A stretch of DNA of 64,000 bases from Heligmosomoides polygyrus polygyrus (GCA_947396885.1 OX377201.1:25025923-25089922); one strand, 5' to 3'. Counted from the stretch's first letter, positions 32,867-44,591 are shown. Notes: generated from the letters alone by a model not told the origin. Numbers and translations: made by a program.

Positions 32867-33800
32867 TTAGGTTGAGTCATAAATTTTTCAGCAAAATTGG
32901 CCTTCCAGTAAAAATAAGATTATACCAAAAAAGAAAAATGATTGACCTAAACGAAGTAATTGACGTTGTTCCCAATGAGTTTCTTCCGCTTTTCATGAAG
33001 TGAATGGATTACATCTCTGTCGAAACTAGTCCGTTTCGACCTGAAGAAGTTGCGTATCACCGCCGTGACCTCATCGACCTCGGCGAAGCGCCTAGCGTGG
33101 AGGAAGTGATCCATCGACAGAAGAGATGGCAATCAAACGTGCTCTATGTTGTTCACTGTGCTTCTAACGCAGGAGGCATGGGCGAAGGCGATTTTGGCGC
33201 CCTTCCAATTTTCTGCATCAGATAAGCGGTAGTTCTGTGGGAAGTGTGGAGATCAGCGGTTAGTCCTAGTATGGTATGCAAGAACTCCGACTTGGTTGAC
33301 TTGCGCAGCCTTCTGGGCGGAAGGGAACTTCTGATACGATCTCCAATAATTCAATCGGTTAGGAGTGAACTTGCGGGTAATTTCCTGGGGCCGGATACAT
33401 CAACGACGTACAGCAATTTAACAGAGAAAATACATCCGAAATGCTTGATAGCGCAGATTATCAAGCCATATGGTGAGTGATATAAGCCGCGCTATCAGGA
33501 ATTTCGGTTGCAATTTCTCAGTTAAATTCCTGTAAGTCATTGATGAATTCGGCCCCTGAATGTTATTGATCCCCGACGCTAGGTTGCTGCCGAGCTTGAA
33601 CTAAAAGGAAATGAGACCCCACACCTCTTCATTTGAGTGGTCATTCTTCTAGAGAATAAAACTTCAACAACACAAGAAAAAATAATAATAACTCATAATG
33701 ATCACTGGGAAACAAGCATTCAATTATAATATAATACTTCAGCGGATTTACTTTGTGTTCCAGACAAAACAAATGTTGCAAAATTTATGACTCAGCCTAA
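32867..33800 (-). mobile_element. mariner-type element, internally deleted
   Basis: The ends are inverted repeats: TTAGGTTGAGTCATAAATTT at 32867 and AAATTTATGACTCAGCCTAA ending at 33800. The minus strand near 33150-32950 encodes the extreme C-terminus of a mariner transposase (FLHARRFAEVDEVTAVIRNF, then a KLIGNNVNYF end). The upstream transposase is gone, and a foldback element lies inside at 33388-33562. Right flank is TA; left flank is TG, probably mutated. Confidence 0.75.
33388..33562. mobile_element. 175-bp foldback element nested in the mariner
   Basis: Inverted arms of about 75 bp: GGGGCCGGATACATCAACGA...ACAGCAATTTAAC on the left; GTTAAATTCCTGTAAGTCAT then TGATGAATTCGGCCCC on the right. 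It belongs to the same family as 26967-27116. No convincing target duplication; the CTGGGGCCG/CGGCCCCTG ends are vaguely hAT-like. Confidence 0.7.
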
Positions 33801-34022
33801 TATTTAGAATTACCCAGTCACAGAATGTTATCAACGTTTGTGGAGAACCTGAGTGAAAGTAGGTATTCATAACGTATTATACAACTAAGGTGCTCACCGC
33901 CCAGATAAATCTGATAGCACCGTCTGTTGTTTTCAGTTTGTTCTATTTCAATAAAGACTTGGCACACAACCTCCCATCAGCCAGGAGTATAAACTGAGTA
34001 GAAGGAACGATGCATAAAACTA
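33801..34022. other. spacer between two mariners
   Basis: Nothing recognised apart from the TA preceding the next element. Confidence 0.5.
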
Positions 34023-35283
34023 TTAGGTTGAAAAAAGTCTTTTCTTTTTTTTTCAAAGATTTATTACTTCACAACTACAGAGTCAAACCAATTGAGGTAA
34101 TCTTCATTTTGTTCCACTACGCTTTTCCAAAGGCTGGGTAATTTTCTAATTCCTCTCGCATGAAGGACTGCAGTTCTGGAGTCAAATCATTGCCGAATCC
34201 AATTTATGAGCTCTTCATCCGCTTCAAAGCATTTCTCTCCAATTTCCTGGTTGAGAGCAAGGAAGAGATGGTGGTCGGTAGGGGCAGGGTCAGGTCTATA
34301 CGGTGGATGTGGCGCTACCTCCCAGCCCAGCTTCTTTATTGTTTCTCTTGTGAGTCTTGCAGCATGTCGCTTTGCGTTGTCATGCAGGATCATCACCTTT
34401 GACTTCTCAGGCTTCTTTTCTTGGAGAGCTGTGGCGACTTTGTGGAGTTAGCCACCGTATGTGGCAACAGTAATTGTCTCTCTACTTCTGAGAGTTTCCC
34501 AGTAAATCACTCCTCTGATATCCCACCAAACACTCAAGAGAATCTTCCTTTCGTGATCATTGGGCTTGAGATCAGGCTTAGGGTTCTCTCCTTTTTGTCC
34601 CCATTGTATTTTTTTTCGCAAGTTGGCATACAGAACTCAGGACTCATCGCCTGTCACAATCCGCGGCAGAAACGATTTTCTTTCGTATCTGGACAGAAGA
34701 GAAGCAGCGATGGAGAGCCGTTGACCTTTTTGAGTGTCTGACAGGGCATGTGGAATCCAAGCTCCTAATTTCCATGTAAAACTTTGACCCTTCAGATGGA
34801 TTCCCACTATCCTATGAGACACTTCGAGCTTCTCCGCCAGTTGACGTGTTGTCTGCCTACTATCGGTACGAAGAAGATGGAGTAGTTCAGTGTCGTCCAA
34901 TTCAGTTGACCTTCCCGACCTTGCTTTGCCCTCGAGTGAATAGCTTCCTTCAAAAACTTTCCGAACCACTCATAACAGGCGCGATGAGTAATAGATCCCA
35001 AGCATATATATCGTTAACTTGATCGGCTGCCTGACGTGCTGTAGATCCTTTAATGAATTCATGAAGAATACCGTGCCGAAAATGGCCATGATGTAGATCT
35101 GGCATTGAGTCCGGAAGACTGGATAGATAACGAAGTACAAGAAGGATCTCGACCTGTGTCCGCGTGCGAACGGTGGACAAATGTGATAGGATTGTGAAAT
35201 AAGCAATCAATACTGGCTAGTGCGTTTACAAGGAGAACGGTAAAAAGTTTTTCGAAGTGTGAAGAGACTTTTTTCGAACCTAA
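34023..35283 (-). mobile_element. mariner element with TIRs, TA duplication and DD34D signature (frame broken)
   Basis: A complete-length mariner (1261 bp) on the minus strand. TIRs: TTAGGTTGAAAAAAGTCT (34023-34040) and AGACTTTTTTCGAACCTAA (35265-35283), flanked by TA on both sides. The minus-strand translation gives the N-terminal helix-turn-helix part (GILHEFIKGSTARQAADQVN), a central RQTTRQLAEKLEVSH part and VTGDES with the first catalytic Asp. It also gives HDNAKRHAARLTRETIKKLG with the second, and PYRPDPAPTDHHLF with the third. Exactly 34 residues separate Asp 2 and Asp 3, so all three residues of the DD34D triad are present. The frame is split by several frameshifts, so no active transposase is expected. 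Confidence 0.92.
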
Positions 35284-35794
35284 TAGCATCCACTGTTAGC
35301 AATGACACTTTTTAAATTGCGGGCTTTTTATCAAGCAATAGAACAAAATGGAAAAACATTTCTAGCAAATGTGAATTGGTATTTGTATTTAGTACAGACC
35401 GACATTAGCAATGGTCAGTAGTCATAACTGTCTATTATAAGACGCTGATTGCAGGGATTCGCGTCACTCGTCCATTAGAACTGTCGAAGCAGAGATCAGA
35501 TTCTCACGCCTACGATTTTATTCCCACACCATCAATTGGATCACCGTATCATACATAGCGAGTAAGGTGACTGCGGTCGCTTCCTTTCAAGGTGCTCACC
35601 TCTATCACTTTCTGTGTTTTCTGCCCCTTGAGCCGGTTTAAAACCGTGTCGCTACTTATTTAGCCAGAGTCTGTGAAGCGTACTTTCACGGTTGCCTGTG
35701 TTGTAGAATCCACAGCGTCCTCGAGTTCTCTCAGATGATCCAGAATGTTTAGGCGCTACACGTGTGCTTATGAGACGTTAGGGCACGTGGCGGC
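35284..35794. other. no gene recognised
   Basis: Mixed composition, nothing supported. Confidence 0.5.
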
Positions 35795-36255
35795 GCAGAT
35801 GGGGAGGCGCTGGCTGTCTCGTGCGCCCGATTAGTTCTTGGTTCGGGTTTCCGCCCACGGATAACCAATTCTTCCATCCCATCGGGTCAATGACTTGGTA
35901 CCAGACTTGTATGGGAAGAATAGAGAACAGTACCTAATATTAGCAATGAGCTTACGATGGGTTTGTGGTGTGCTAATATACTTGGTGTATTAATATTTGT
36001 GTGTTCTTTGAGTTTGTATTTTTTGTTTTCGTTTGATTTTCTATCCAAACTGCATTAATTCTTGCATTTGCAATTGATCCTTTTAACATTAGTGTTTAGG
36101 CACACCTTCGGTGTATTTAATAGATAAATAAATAGGTAAACAGAGTTTTCCATCGGGTGGCCACCGCAAGTCATTGCATAGGCCAAAACGTATTCAAATT
36201 CCCTCCACGATTTCACGTATAAGTGAAATACGTGACGCATCCTAAAGGGTATTGA
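35795..36255 (+). mobile_element. SINE copy interrupted by a 208-bp insertion
   Basis: The head (CGGCGCAGATGGGGAGGCGC, TTCTTGGTTCGGGTTTCCGC) and body run to about 35930. The body resumes at about 36139 (GGTGGCCACCGCAAGTCATT) and ends near 36255 (GTGACGCATCC). The interruption is the TACCTA-ended unit at 35931-36138. Confidence 0.7.
35931..36138. mobile_element. 208-bp AT-rich insertion with 5-bp duplication
   Basis: It starts TACCTAATATTA and ends AAATAAATAGGTA (short inverted ends TACCTA/TAGGTA). AACAG occurs immediately on both sides (35926-35930 and 36139-36143). Near its 3' end is a small hairpin (ACACCTTCGGTGT). No coding potential. Its class is unknown to me. Confidence 0.6.
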
Positions 36256-36707
36256 TAAAATTGAAGGAACCCCATTATCATTTTATCCCCTCAAGTGAAC
36301 ACATATTAGTTTTGTCACTTAACTGGCAAACATCTAGTGAAATTCTATGGAACATCTAGCTGAGGTAGCTCATGGTGGCAGCATCTGTAGGCGTTTTGTC
36401 AAAACATCGCTCATTCTTCAAGGCTTAGCAGCACCCCCATCGCTAGAACATTCTGCAATTCAAATGTACTTTGAATATTTGCTTTCAGCCTTTTGCGGCT
36501 GAACAGCAGGACACAGCGATTTTCCTTAAAACAGCTTAACCTCTCCTTAAAATTGTGATCTGTCAAAATGTTCTTTGGCAGGGATATGCGGAAATTTTTT
36601 CGAGAAAAGCGGAATACGGAATAGGGAACGGAAGAGTTCAAAAATGGGCGAAAACCGAAATACGAATCACGGAAACGGAAATGACTCTAAACTCTACTTC
36701 GTCTAGT
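36256..36707. other. no gene; CGGAA-rich patch
   Basis: 36605-36690 is rich in CGGAA words (GCGGAATACGGAATAGGGAA, CACGGAAACGGAAATGAC). A similar patch lies at 38451-38550. Confidence 0.5.
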
Positions 36708-37430
36708 CCTACTATATATTAAGCAGCAAGCGTGTGTGTGTGTGTGTGTCACTTGTCACTCTGTCCGTCCGTCACACTTTGAGTTGGGGCGCGGCAGCCG
36801 AACACGTCGGCAACCGAGCATGGCGATGCCACAGAAGTGCCGAACACGTCGGCAACCGTGCCGGGCGATGCCGCAGACGTGCCGAACACGTCGGCGGCAC
36901 GAAACTTCAACCCTGGGGGTAATCGAGGTCGCTGAACACGAATCTGAAGTCGACCAATCGATATTATCGATTTTTTAGGATTTTGTTCAGGCGGCGCGAA
37001 ACTTCGGCCCTGGGGGTGATCGAGGTCGCTGAACACGAATCTGAAGTCGACCAATCGATATCGATCGATATTATCGATTTTTGAGGATTTTGTTCAGACG
37101 GCACGAAACTTCAGCCCTGGTGGAAATCGAGGTCGCTGAACACGAATCTGAAGTCGACCAATCGATATCGATCGATATTATCGATTTTTGAGGATTCTGT
37201 TCAAGAGGCGCGAAACTTCGGCACTGGGGGTAATCGAGGTCGCTGAACACGAATCTGAAGTCGACCAATCGATATCGATCGATATTATCGATTTTTTGAG
37301 GATGGCGTTCAAGCGGCGCGAAACTTCGGCCCTGGGGGTAATCGAGGTCGCTGAACACGAATCTGAACTGTTTTTGAACTGTCGATCGCCATCAATCGAT
37401 ATTGGGCAAATAAGCGTTTTTGTGGGTGTC
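36708..37430 (+). repeat. compound satellite: GT microsatellite, 42-bp x3, then ~106-bp x5
   Basis: The block begins CCTACTATATATTAAG, then a GT run (36731-36748) and TCTGTCCGTCCGTCAC. Next come three 42-bp units starting GCCGAACACGTCGG at 36797, 36839 and 36881. Then five units of about 98-108 bp marked by CGAAACTTC at about 36900, 36998, 37104, 37211 and 37319. Each ~106-bp unit contains AATCGAGGTCGCTGAACACG, GAAGTCGACCAATCGATAT and CGATCGATATTATCGATTTT. The CCTACTATATATT start is the inverse of the TATATATAGTAGG end near 54495, suggesting one TIR-ended family carries these arrays. Confidence 0.85.
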
Positions 37431-40400
37431 GTCCATTTTTCCGCTTTTTTCTAACTTGCCCTAATCGACATAGTTAAGATGTTCTTCCTGAAGAAACCAT
37501 GACAAAGGTGTCAGCTACAATTAATGATGAGAAGTTATTGCCACGGCGAAGCCGTCAAAAAGCCGTCGGTGCGGCCGAGAGGCCGCACGGATGGCTGGTT
37601 TTTCATAAATAAATAAATATATATATCCATATTTGTAGTAATAGCTGAGTTGCCGTTAACAAATTTAGGAAGCGGGTAGGGTAGCATGCGACTCTTTTCC
37701 AGCAACATATAACAAAAAATATTCCCGTATTCTTATCACTACTAAGATGAATTTTCAAATATTACTAGTGCAACAAATCGAAGTTTGTGCAAAATCTCTC
37801 TGTAAACAGGAAGAAAGTATTTTAAACGCAATGAACTCAGCTGACGAGTAAGATGTCAGAGATTTTGTCCCTCATAACACTTAACCGGTCTTAGTGAACG
37901 TCCCGGATCTATCCTAATTGGGAGGGGGCAGCGCTAGGGTTACAGTTGCGTTCAGCACCCACGACACGATACTCACTCTCTGAGTTCGCGTGGGTACCAT
38001 AGTGTCATTCGGCAGTAGCTAAATCTCTGAAACAAATTCAGAGGAGGACGGTGAGGCAAGATACCGCATGCCCTCCTTCGACTGCGATAGGTCCCCATAG
38101 GGCGCATTGTTAGCAACTTAAGAGCGCCTATAGAACTCTAATTTAGAATTGGTGTTCCAGAACAGGCCTAAGATTATTGGGAAAAAGATAAGCATGTCCC
38201 GGATAAGGAATTTGATTCTTTATTCAAACACTCATGAAACCTTTGGGCACCGACTCTATTCGATAGTCCAAGAAAAGAGGAAAAAAGAATCCAATTTGGA
38301 TAACATACTGTTTCGATGGATGCATCACTGGCTCGAAAGCAACACAACCACAAAAAAGGCGAAGCATAGGTGATCTCTTTCTTCTGCCTTTTGTTTGTCT
38401 TCTAAAGGTAAATGAAGGCAGTGCAAAACAATTAGCGATGAGTCATCATTTCCGTTCCGTCTTCCGAACCAAAAGAGAGCGGAACACGGAACGGAACGGA
38501 ACACCTAAAATTGGCCAGAAACCGGAATTGGGTATACGGAAACGGAAACTCCGCACATACCTGTTCTTTGTTTGCGATCACAACTCTTGCGAAAAGCAGG
38601 GCTTAAATTATTACCTTTGAGGCAGGATGCTGTTGCTATTACTGTTACAATCGCCTCTAATAAAGTATCTGCGGCCAGTTCATCCCGGATCACTGTCCGT
38701 AGTCCCTCTAGGACAACGTGGATGTGTGCGTGGGATGAAATAGCACAGGTACAGTGCGTTTTACTACATGTTAAATAATAGGTGAAGAATGAAAATTTTA
38801 TGTTTGGGACACGCCTTGTTGGACCCTATCCGTATCTTTCGTAGTATAATTGTGCAGGAGCAGTAACCAAAAAAGAAGTGACACGGAAGATTGCCTAACG
38901 CGGGATTCTCGATGAACACGTTAAAAAAACGATATCAGCCAGATGTACCAGAAAGTATTTCAAAACAAACTATACATTCTTCGTAGAGAACGATGTGTAG
39001 TGCTACTGTGTTAAAAGTCGTTCAGAAATGCTATGTAATCGCTCACTGGCTAACTTTGTGTTATACAACGTGTGAACTTCATCCAAAGCTCGGAAGCTGC
39101 AATTGGGCAAAACTGCGGTCTCGTCCGTTCTGGCTTAGCATTCTAGATGCAGATCAAATAAAAAATTAGTGGAGGAAAATACAAGACAATAACATTGGAG
39201 AAGGCTATGAATACAATTCCGCTTTTCAAACACATCCTGCAGAGATCCGTCCCTTTCGCTGCTTCGTTACCAACTTTTCACCTATAGTCACAAGAGGAAG
39301 GTGCTCCGCACGCAACTTCTACCCATTTATCTGGAGATAATCCTCCACTGTTACAAAGACTCATCGTATCAGAATAGGAAGTCCTTTCAACCAGTATCCA
39401 TCATGGGATAAACTCATGCTGGCGTGCAGTCGATTTCTAGCCGTGCTCCGACATGCGAGACTGCATGATTTGTTTGTCTATTCTGGTTATGCACTTCACT
39501 TCAAAAAATACGTACTCCTGGAAAGTTGCTCCTAGGCTAACAACGCTGTGATATTAGTCTTTCTGCTGAACTTCCCTCATCAGAGATTTATGTGCGGTTG
39601 ACAAAACTTCAATAATACTGCTAAACGGATGTCTACATATGTATATACATATAATACTTGGCTGTTCGCGTCACACACTGCTTCTTGATGATTTTAACGC
39701 TGTTTACGCTAAGCTTTGGTCTATGCCTTAATAAATAAAAATTCCACATTTCAGCACATAATAAGCAAGGAATGCAGAGGGATATATGGAGTCCGTTTCT
39801 TTTTTTTTTTCTCTCACGGCATAGCACTCTTTCTTTAGTGTCATCTAAGTGAACAATGCTACGTGCCAGTGTCTCTAGTCAGCTTAAACGAGAGGAGGGT
39901 TCTCAACCACAAATTTAAGTGTTTAGTAAAACCGGAAAACTACTAAATAATTGCTATATTTTGGATTGATGTCAGGCTTGTTAAGCGTTGAGTCGAAACG
40001 CCCAAGGCGTTGTCTGAAGAACACTGTGCTCCCTCTTTGTCCTGAATCTTCTTAAATTCTTTAAAATTTGTCTTTCTTGCATAGCAGCACTGCACTTTTT
40101 CGTATATGCTCAACAATTCTCATTGACTACCTCCGCAAATGCTTCAAGAGATTATGTCTGCAATAATATAGATGATACTAAAAGACTCAACCCGTTTAAT
40201 AATGCAACCGATCGAATAGAACTTCCGAAGACAGGGATTGTATGGAGACCAGTTCTGCTTCGCACGACCGTAGATTTCGATGCCTATAAGGATATTCTGA
40301 AATACAGTGCGTAGGCCAGCACTAGAGAATCGGTAGCAGACGTGTAATCCAGATCATTAGTAGCAGAGCTTGCGGACCCAGGAACAGCAGGGCAGACGAG

Positions 40401-40764
40401 CTTTAGGTTCAACATGGACTTTATGGAGCTGTTCCAGGAACACGGGTTAACAACCTTCAATGCTTCATTCCTAATCCGCCTTTTGGTTTTGACTGCTGGA
40501 ATCAGAAGATAGGTTGCATTAAAGAGCAAACAACAATGAGCAGATGCAGTTTAGTGGATACGTAAGATAATACACGCCAAGAGGAGTGTTTGCTTGACAA
40601 AATCAGCTACATATATATTGTTTAAATCTGTGCAGAATTGCGCCAAAAGAAAAGTGTTTGCAACAATTTAGACATAAAGATTTCCCTTTAGACACCACCC
40701 GACACCACACGCTAATTATCACGAACAATATATCAAGGAGAAACTAATGACTCCACACCTTTTA
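37431..40764. other. 3.3 kb with no supported gene
   Basis: I see a CGGAA-rich patch at 38451-38550, an ATATAT patch at 37615-37630 and scattered short open frames. One 63-codon frame at about 40123-40314 has normal composition but no ATG, no domain and no convincing splice sites. Confidence 0.5.
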
Positions 40765-41030
40765 GAACGCGGGCACGCAGTCGGAGAAGGGGCCGGTCCT
40801 CGCGAACACGCGGAGTCAGATTCGTATCCCGTCCGTGTCAACCAATTTTCTATCGGTGTTGATGAACTGGTTTTAGATTTATGAGAGGGATTAAAAACTG
40901 ACATGTTCATTGGTTGACCACTGCATGCGACTGCAAGGTCTAAATCAAATTCAATTTACCTCCATGACATAAACCACTATCCACTAACTGCAGAATTCGT
41001 GGCGCATCCTATTCAAGGATAGATCAACCT
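40765..41030 (+). mobile_element. SINE, diverged
   Basis: Head GGCACGCAGTCGGAGAAGGG and GTCAACCAATTTTCTATCGG; 3' end TTCGTGGCGCATCC near 41000. Partner of the reverse copy 41095-41375. Confidence 0.6.
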
Positions 41031-41094
41031 TCACCCGTATCTTTTTGGCTTACTTTTCTCGCTTAGATCACCAGTCATCCACATGGTTGCTAAA

Positions 41095-41375
41095 AGGATA
41101 AAGAATAAACTACGGCGCCACTCAATCTTTTTTGAAATGCGCCACGCATTCTATGGGATGTAGTGGGGGCTATTTGGATGCGTGTTTGACCATACAATCA
41201 CTTGAGGTAGCCAGCCGATGAGCAAGTCAGCGCTTTATCCTTCCCAGAGAAGTCTCGTACCAATTCACCAGATCCGGAGGGATGGAAGGCTTCCTCGGCC
41301 TGAGCGGGAAATCCGCACCAGGAATCTTTTATCGGGTGCACATGACAGCCGGTACCTCCCGAGACACTGCGATAC
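41095..41375 (-). mobile_element. SINE, nearly full length, reverse
   Basis: It runs from the tail (AGGATAAAGAATAAAC) through GAAATGCGCCACGCATTCTA, CAGCCGATGAGCAAGTCAGC and GGAGGGATGGAAGGCTTCCT to CAGCCGGTACCTCCCGAGAC at the head. With 40765-41030 it forms a tail-to-tail pair. Confidence 0.7.
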
Positions 41376-41662
41376 ACGCGCTCACAGTTGCTTACTCCCG
41401 AAAAAAACAACGCGCGATCGCGAACCCATCATAATCGACACCCACTTCTTCTCCGGGTCGAAGCCAACGTAATTCCAGAGGCTAGGTGGTGTTTTAGGCA
41501 GTTTGATGGAGAGAAGTTAAGCTGACCATTGGCTATTTCCGTTGCAATTAGATGTTGCAACTAACTTATCGCCTTTAACATATTAAGTTCTGCCAGCTGC
41601 AAAGAAGGATAAACTTGTAATTAGCAGCGCCAAACACCTATCGCTAGCTTTGGAACTATATA
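41376..41662. other. spacer, no gene
   Basis: No supported feature; it ends in the TA that precedes the mariner. Confidence 0.5.
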
Positions 41663-42773
41663 TTAGGCTGTCGGATTAGAAATGTCGCCTGCTTTCGATT
41701 TGTCATTTCTCCGCTATCGTTATTTCTTCTCGTGTACCTCTACTTGTCTAACAAGCGTTCCCGAACGCATCCTTCGCCAAAGTTTCGTTCAGATTCGTTG
41801 ACCCTTTTAAAGAATTTTTTTAGATTAACGATGAACGAGTAAAAGTACCGAGTGTGGGTTTGCTTGCTGTACGACTTCAAGCAAGGAAGAACTGCTGCAG
41901 AATCCTATCGCATCTTGTCTGAAGTATTTGGTAACGAAGTTCCCAATCAATACCAGCGATGGTTTCATCGTTTCCGAGACCATTATGAGAGCCTTGAAGA
42001 CGAAGAACATCAACGGCGTCCTGAAGTTGTGGAGAGCAGGCACCAAAGAAAGCTGTCGAGTCCAATAGAACACAAAGCACATGTGAGCTCGCACACAGGT
42101 TCAGTTGTCACCTTTCTAATTGCCGATCGTTCGCATGCAATCAGAAGGTCAAATCGGTGTGGAAAATGGGTGCCACATCAGCTCAGCGACACAAAAGAAG
42201 GCAGCACGAGTCGCCGCCGCTGGAATATTCTCATCCGCAAAACCAAAAGCAGCGGTTTCTATGACTCCATCGTGACGCCGGATGAGAAGTGGGTCCACTG
42301 TGACAACAACGCACGAAAGCGGCAATCGTTGAGCCCTGTGAGTTTCCGAGAACAACGACTAGACCTGACATTCGCGGAAAAAAGTGCTGGTGGAATGCCT
42401 GGTGGAACAATGGAGGTCTGGTGCAGTTTGAGGTGCTGGGTGCAGGCCGAACAGTTACGGAGGACCTTTACAAAGAATAGCTGAGCCTGGAGACCAAGCA
42501 CTGCGTCAACAAGGAGTGAACACAGCAATTGTGAAAGTCCTCCGTGGCAAAGCTCGACCGTAAGCCGTAAGTATCACGCTGCAAAAAATTGAGGAGTTGG
42601 GTTGGGATCTTCTGCCTCACCCACCTTATAGCCAAGACCTTGCGCCATCAGACTACCATCTTTTCCCGACATGTAACTGATAATAGTGGAGATTACCTCT
42701 TGTATTAAGACATGGTCATTCTTTTCTTGTAGCGAAATTGAGCAAAAACGACATTTATAATCCGAGAACGTAA
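41663..42773 (+). mobile_element. mariner element with TIRs, catalytically dead
   Basis: TIRs TTAGGCTGTCGGATTAGAAA (41663) and the imperfect inverse TAATCCGAGAACGTAA ending at 42773 are flanked by TA on both sides; total 1111 bp. The transposase frame opens near 41852 with a helix-turn-helix region (DFKQGRTAAESYRILSEVFG, then QRWFHRFRD). It continues to a VTPDEKW segment holding the first catalytic Asp; relatives have TGDEKW. It then shifts frame, reaching ELGWDLLPHPPYSQDLAPSD near 42597-42656 with the third Asp. The region expected to read HDNARPH reads L-R-G-K-A-R-P at about 42540, so the second catalytic Asp is lost. Several frame breaks confirm a dead copy. Confidence 0.9.
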
Positions 42774-43720
42774 TAGATGCATGTTTGTCCTTTACAAATC
42801 ACAAGCTGAGAACATTGAGCTACTCTGAAAATACAGTTTTCTGACTAATCACTATGATTTTCTCAGACGTGATAACTGTTCTAAGTACAATGGTATAAGG
42901 ACTCCGTTATAAAAAAAACACTCTAAAGTTGAAAAAAGAACTATCAGTATGGAAAACGAATGAAATGACAGCAACTCAGAACTGGGAAACAGATATGGGA
43001 AGTGGTCTTTTTTCTATATTGCTTGTGTTGACAATATAGTCATGCAATATATTCCTCAGATATAGGAATCTGTATTGACCCTGCGCTTATGTCGGCGATT
43101 AAAAGTTATGTTAGTGTTTATTGATATACCCATTTTACCTTTTGCTTCGAATTTGTGCCTTTGTGGTGCGAGTAACTAGTTGATGTCGGAAATTCCACAG
43201 ACTCTGTAACAGATGTTCTCTTGTGATCAAAACTCTTCCACCACGCGGAAACGCGGAACTCGAACTAGCAATTGGTGCTGGTTCGATTCCTGCCTGGCAG
43301 TACGGTTTCGATCAAAACAAAACATTTCATAACAGCACATACCACATGGGCTGTTCTAGGTTTAAAACAATTATATTGACACTGCTGCTATGTTGTAAGA
43401 AGTTCAACGTATTTTGATGTAGTCTGAATTTGATACGACATATCTTTGCACATATTTTGATTAACGATTTGAGCGCTTGCTCCATTTTTCCGGTGTTCCT
43501 GGGAGCAACGCTTCCACCTTGAAACAAAAAAAAAAATGTAACGAATATAATTGTAACGAAGTAATGAATAACAAACGCATAAACACACGACTAGATTCAA
43601 TGACTCAACCGAAATATAATACTAAAAAACGGAAGGGATACAATAAAGGAAGAAATCAGAAACGCTTTATCTGTTCTTATTCGTTCGATAAAGCCTTGTT
43701 TGCTGTTACTGAGATCCAAG
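42774..43720. other. no gene; one tRNA-like patch
   Basis: GCTGGTTCGATTCCTGCC at about 43278-43295 is B-box-like, but no cloverleaf can be drawn. Otherwise nothing is supported. Confidence 0.45.
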
Positions 43721-44065
43721 ATGTGCCTTCAAATGAGCGGAGTCGACATTGTGTCTGTTGTCTTCCACACGACAACCGACTTGTTTGGCATGCTGTTCAA
43801 CCTGGTGCTTCTCTATCTGGTGATCTATCCAACACCAAGCAACTTCGAAGTGTACGCGATACTGATAGGAAACTTTGCTATCACTGATTTTTCAGCGTGT
43901 TTCGCCTCCTTCCTCATACAGCAGAGGTGGGAAAGCACAAATGAAAATCGATGTTCTTCTAGGCTTCCTGAAGTGCTTTTTCAGAATTATCCCCGCTGGA
44001 ACGAGCCTGGTGTATTTCTCACATGGGCCCTGCAAATTTGTTGAAGAGGAGTTTTGCTATATAGT
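43721..44065 (+). pseudogene. second Srd-like receptor, first two exons only
   Basis: Exon 1 (43721 or 43733 to 43926) encodes TM1 and part of TM2: ...FGMLFNLVLLYLVIYPTP, then AILIGNFAITDFSACFASFL and QQ. Exon 2 (43985-44065) encodes RIIPAGTSLVYFSHGPCKFV and FCYI. The splice borders are CAGCAGAG/gtggga and ctttttcag/AATT, and the 58-bp intron sits at the same codon as in the copy at 25.3 kb (54 bp there). Unlike that copy, exon 1 here is intact. No exon 3 or later exons were found before the RTE at 44592, so this is a truncated duplicate, or a gene whose remainder lies elsewhere. Start choice is uncertain: two in-frame ATGs at 43721 and 43733. Confidence 0.72.
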
Positions 44066-44576
44066 GTGGATTTTATTTATCTGTTTTGCCATGTCATTCA
44101 TTGAAAAGTACAGGGATAACCTTAGTCATGTTGAGCATGACAGAATCCACATTTTTTTTTTTGGGTGGGGGGGGGGGTGGGAGGGGAGAAAATGGGTCAA
44201 ATGGAAAAGGAAAATAGGCATTTTCATTTGGAACAACTTGCTAGCGTTAGGTAGTAGGAAGGCAATATGCACGAGACCTCATAGGCAATCAGCACGTATC
44301 ATCTTACTCAGTAACCAGGGAGTCTAAGTTCGAGTCCTGCCTGGCCTATGGCCAGGGACAGATGCCAGTCTGGTGCTCGCAGATATGAAAGAATGTACAA
44401 CGGAACTCAAAGGTAAAAAGGATAAGAGATTACGCTCTCTTCTGGGCAGCCATTCCACTTCTACCTGCTGTCGTAGAAGAAACTTGAATGCGTCATTCGC
44501 CTTCACATTGATTTGTGATGGCCAGCGATTAGAAAATTTTAACCCTCCAAGCCAGCAGATAGAAAATTTCATTATC
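44066..44576. other. no gene; homopolymer and tRNA-like patch
   Basis: T and G runs at 44152-44183, and a B-box-like AAGTTCGAGTCCTGCC near 44328-44343. No further receptor exon was seen. Confidence 0.5.
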
Positions 44577-44591
44577 ATGGGCAAATCTACA
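44577..44591 (+). repeat. target-site duplication, left copy
   Basis: ATGGGCAAATCTACA, identical to 47702-47716; the pair brackets the RTE. Confidence 0.95.

Noticed and set aside
44290..44345. tRNA gene (B-box-like GTTCGAGTCC)
   Set aside because: T-arm and acceptor do not pair. Similar failures at 21480, 24735, 28840 and 43278; none forms a cloverleaf.
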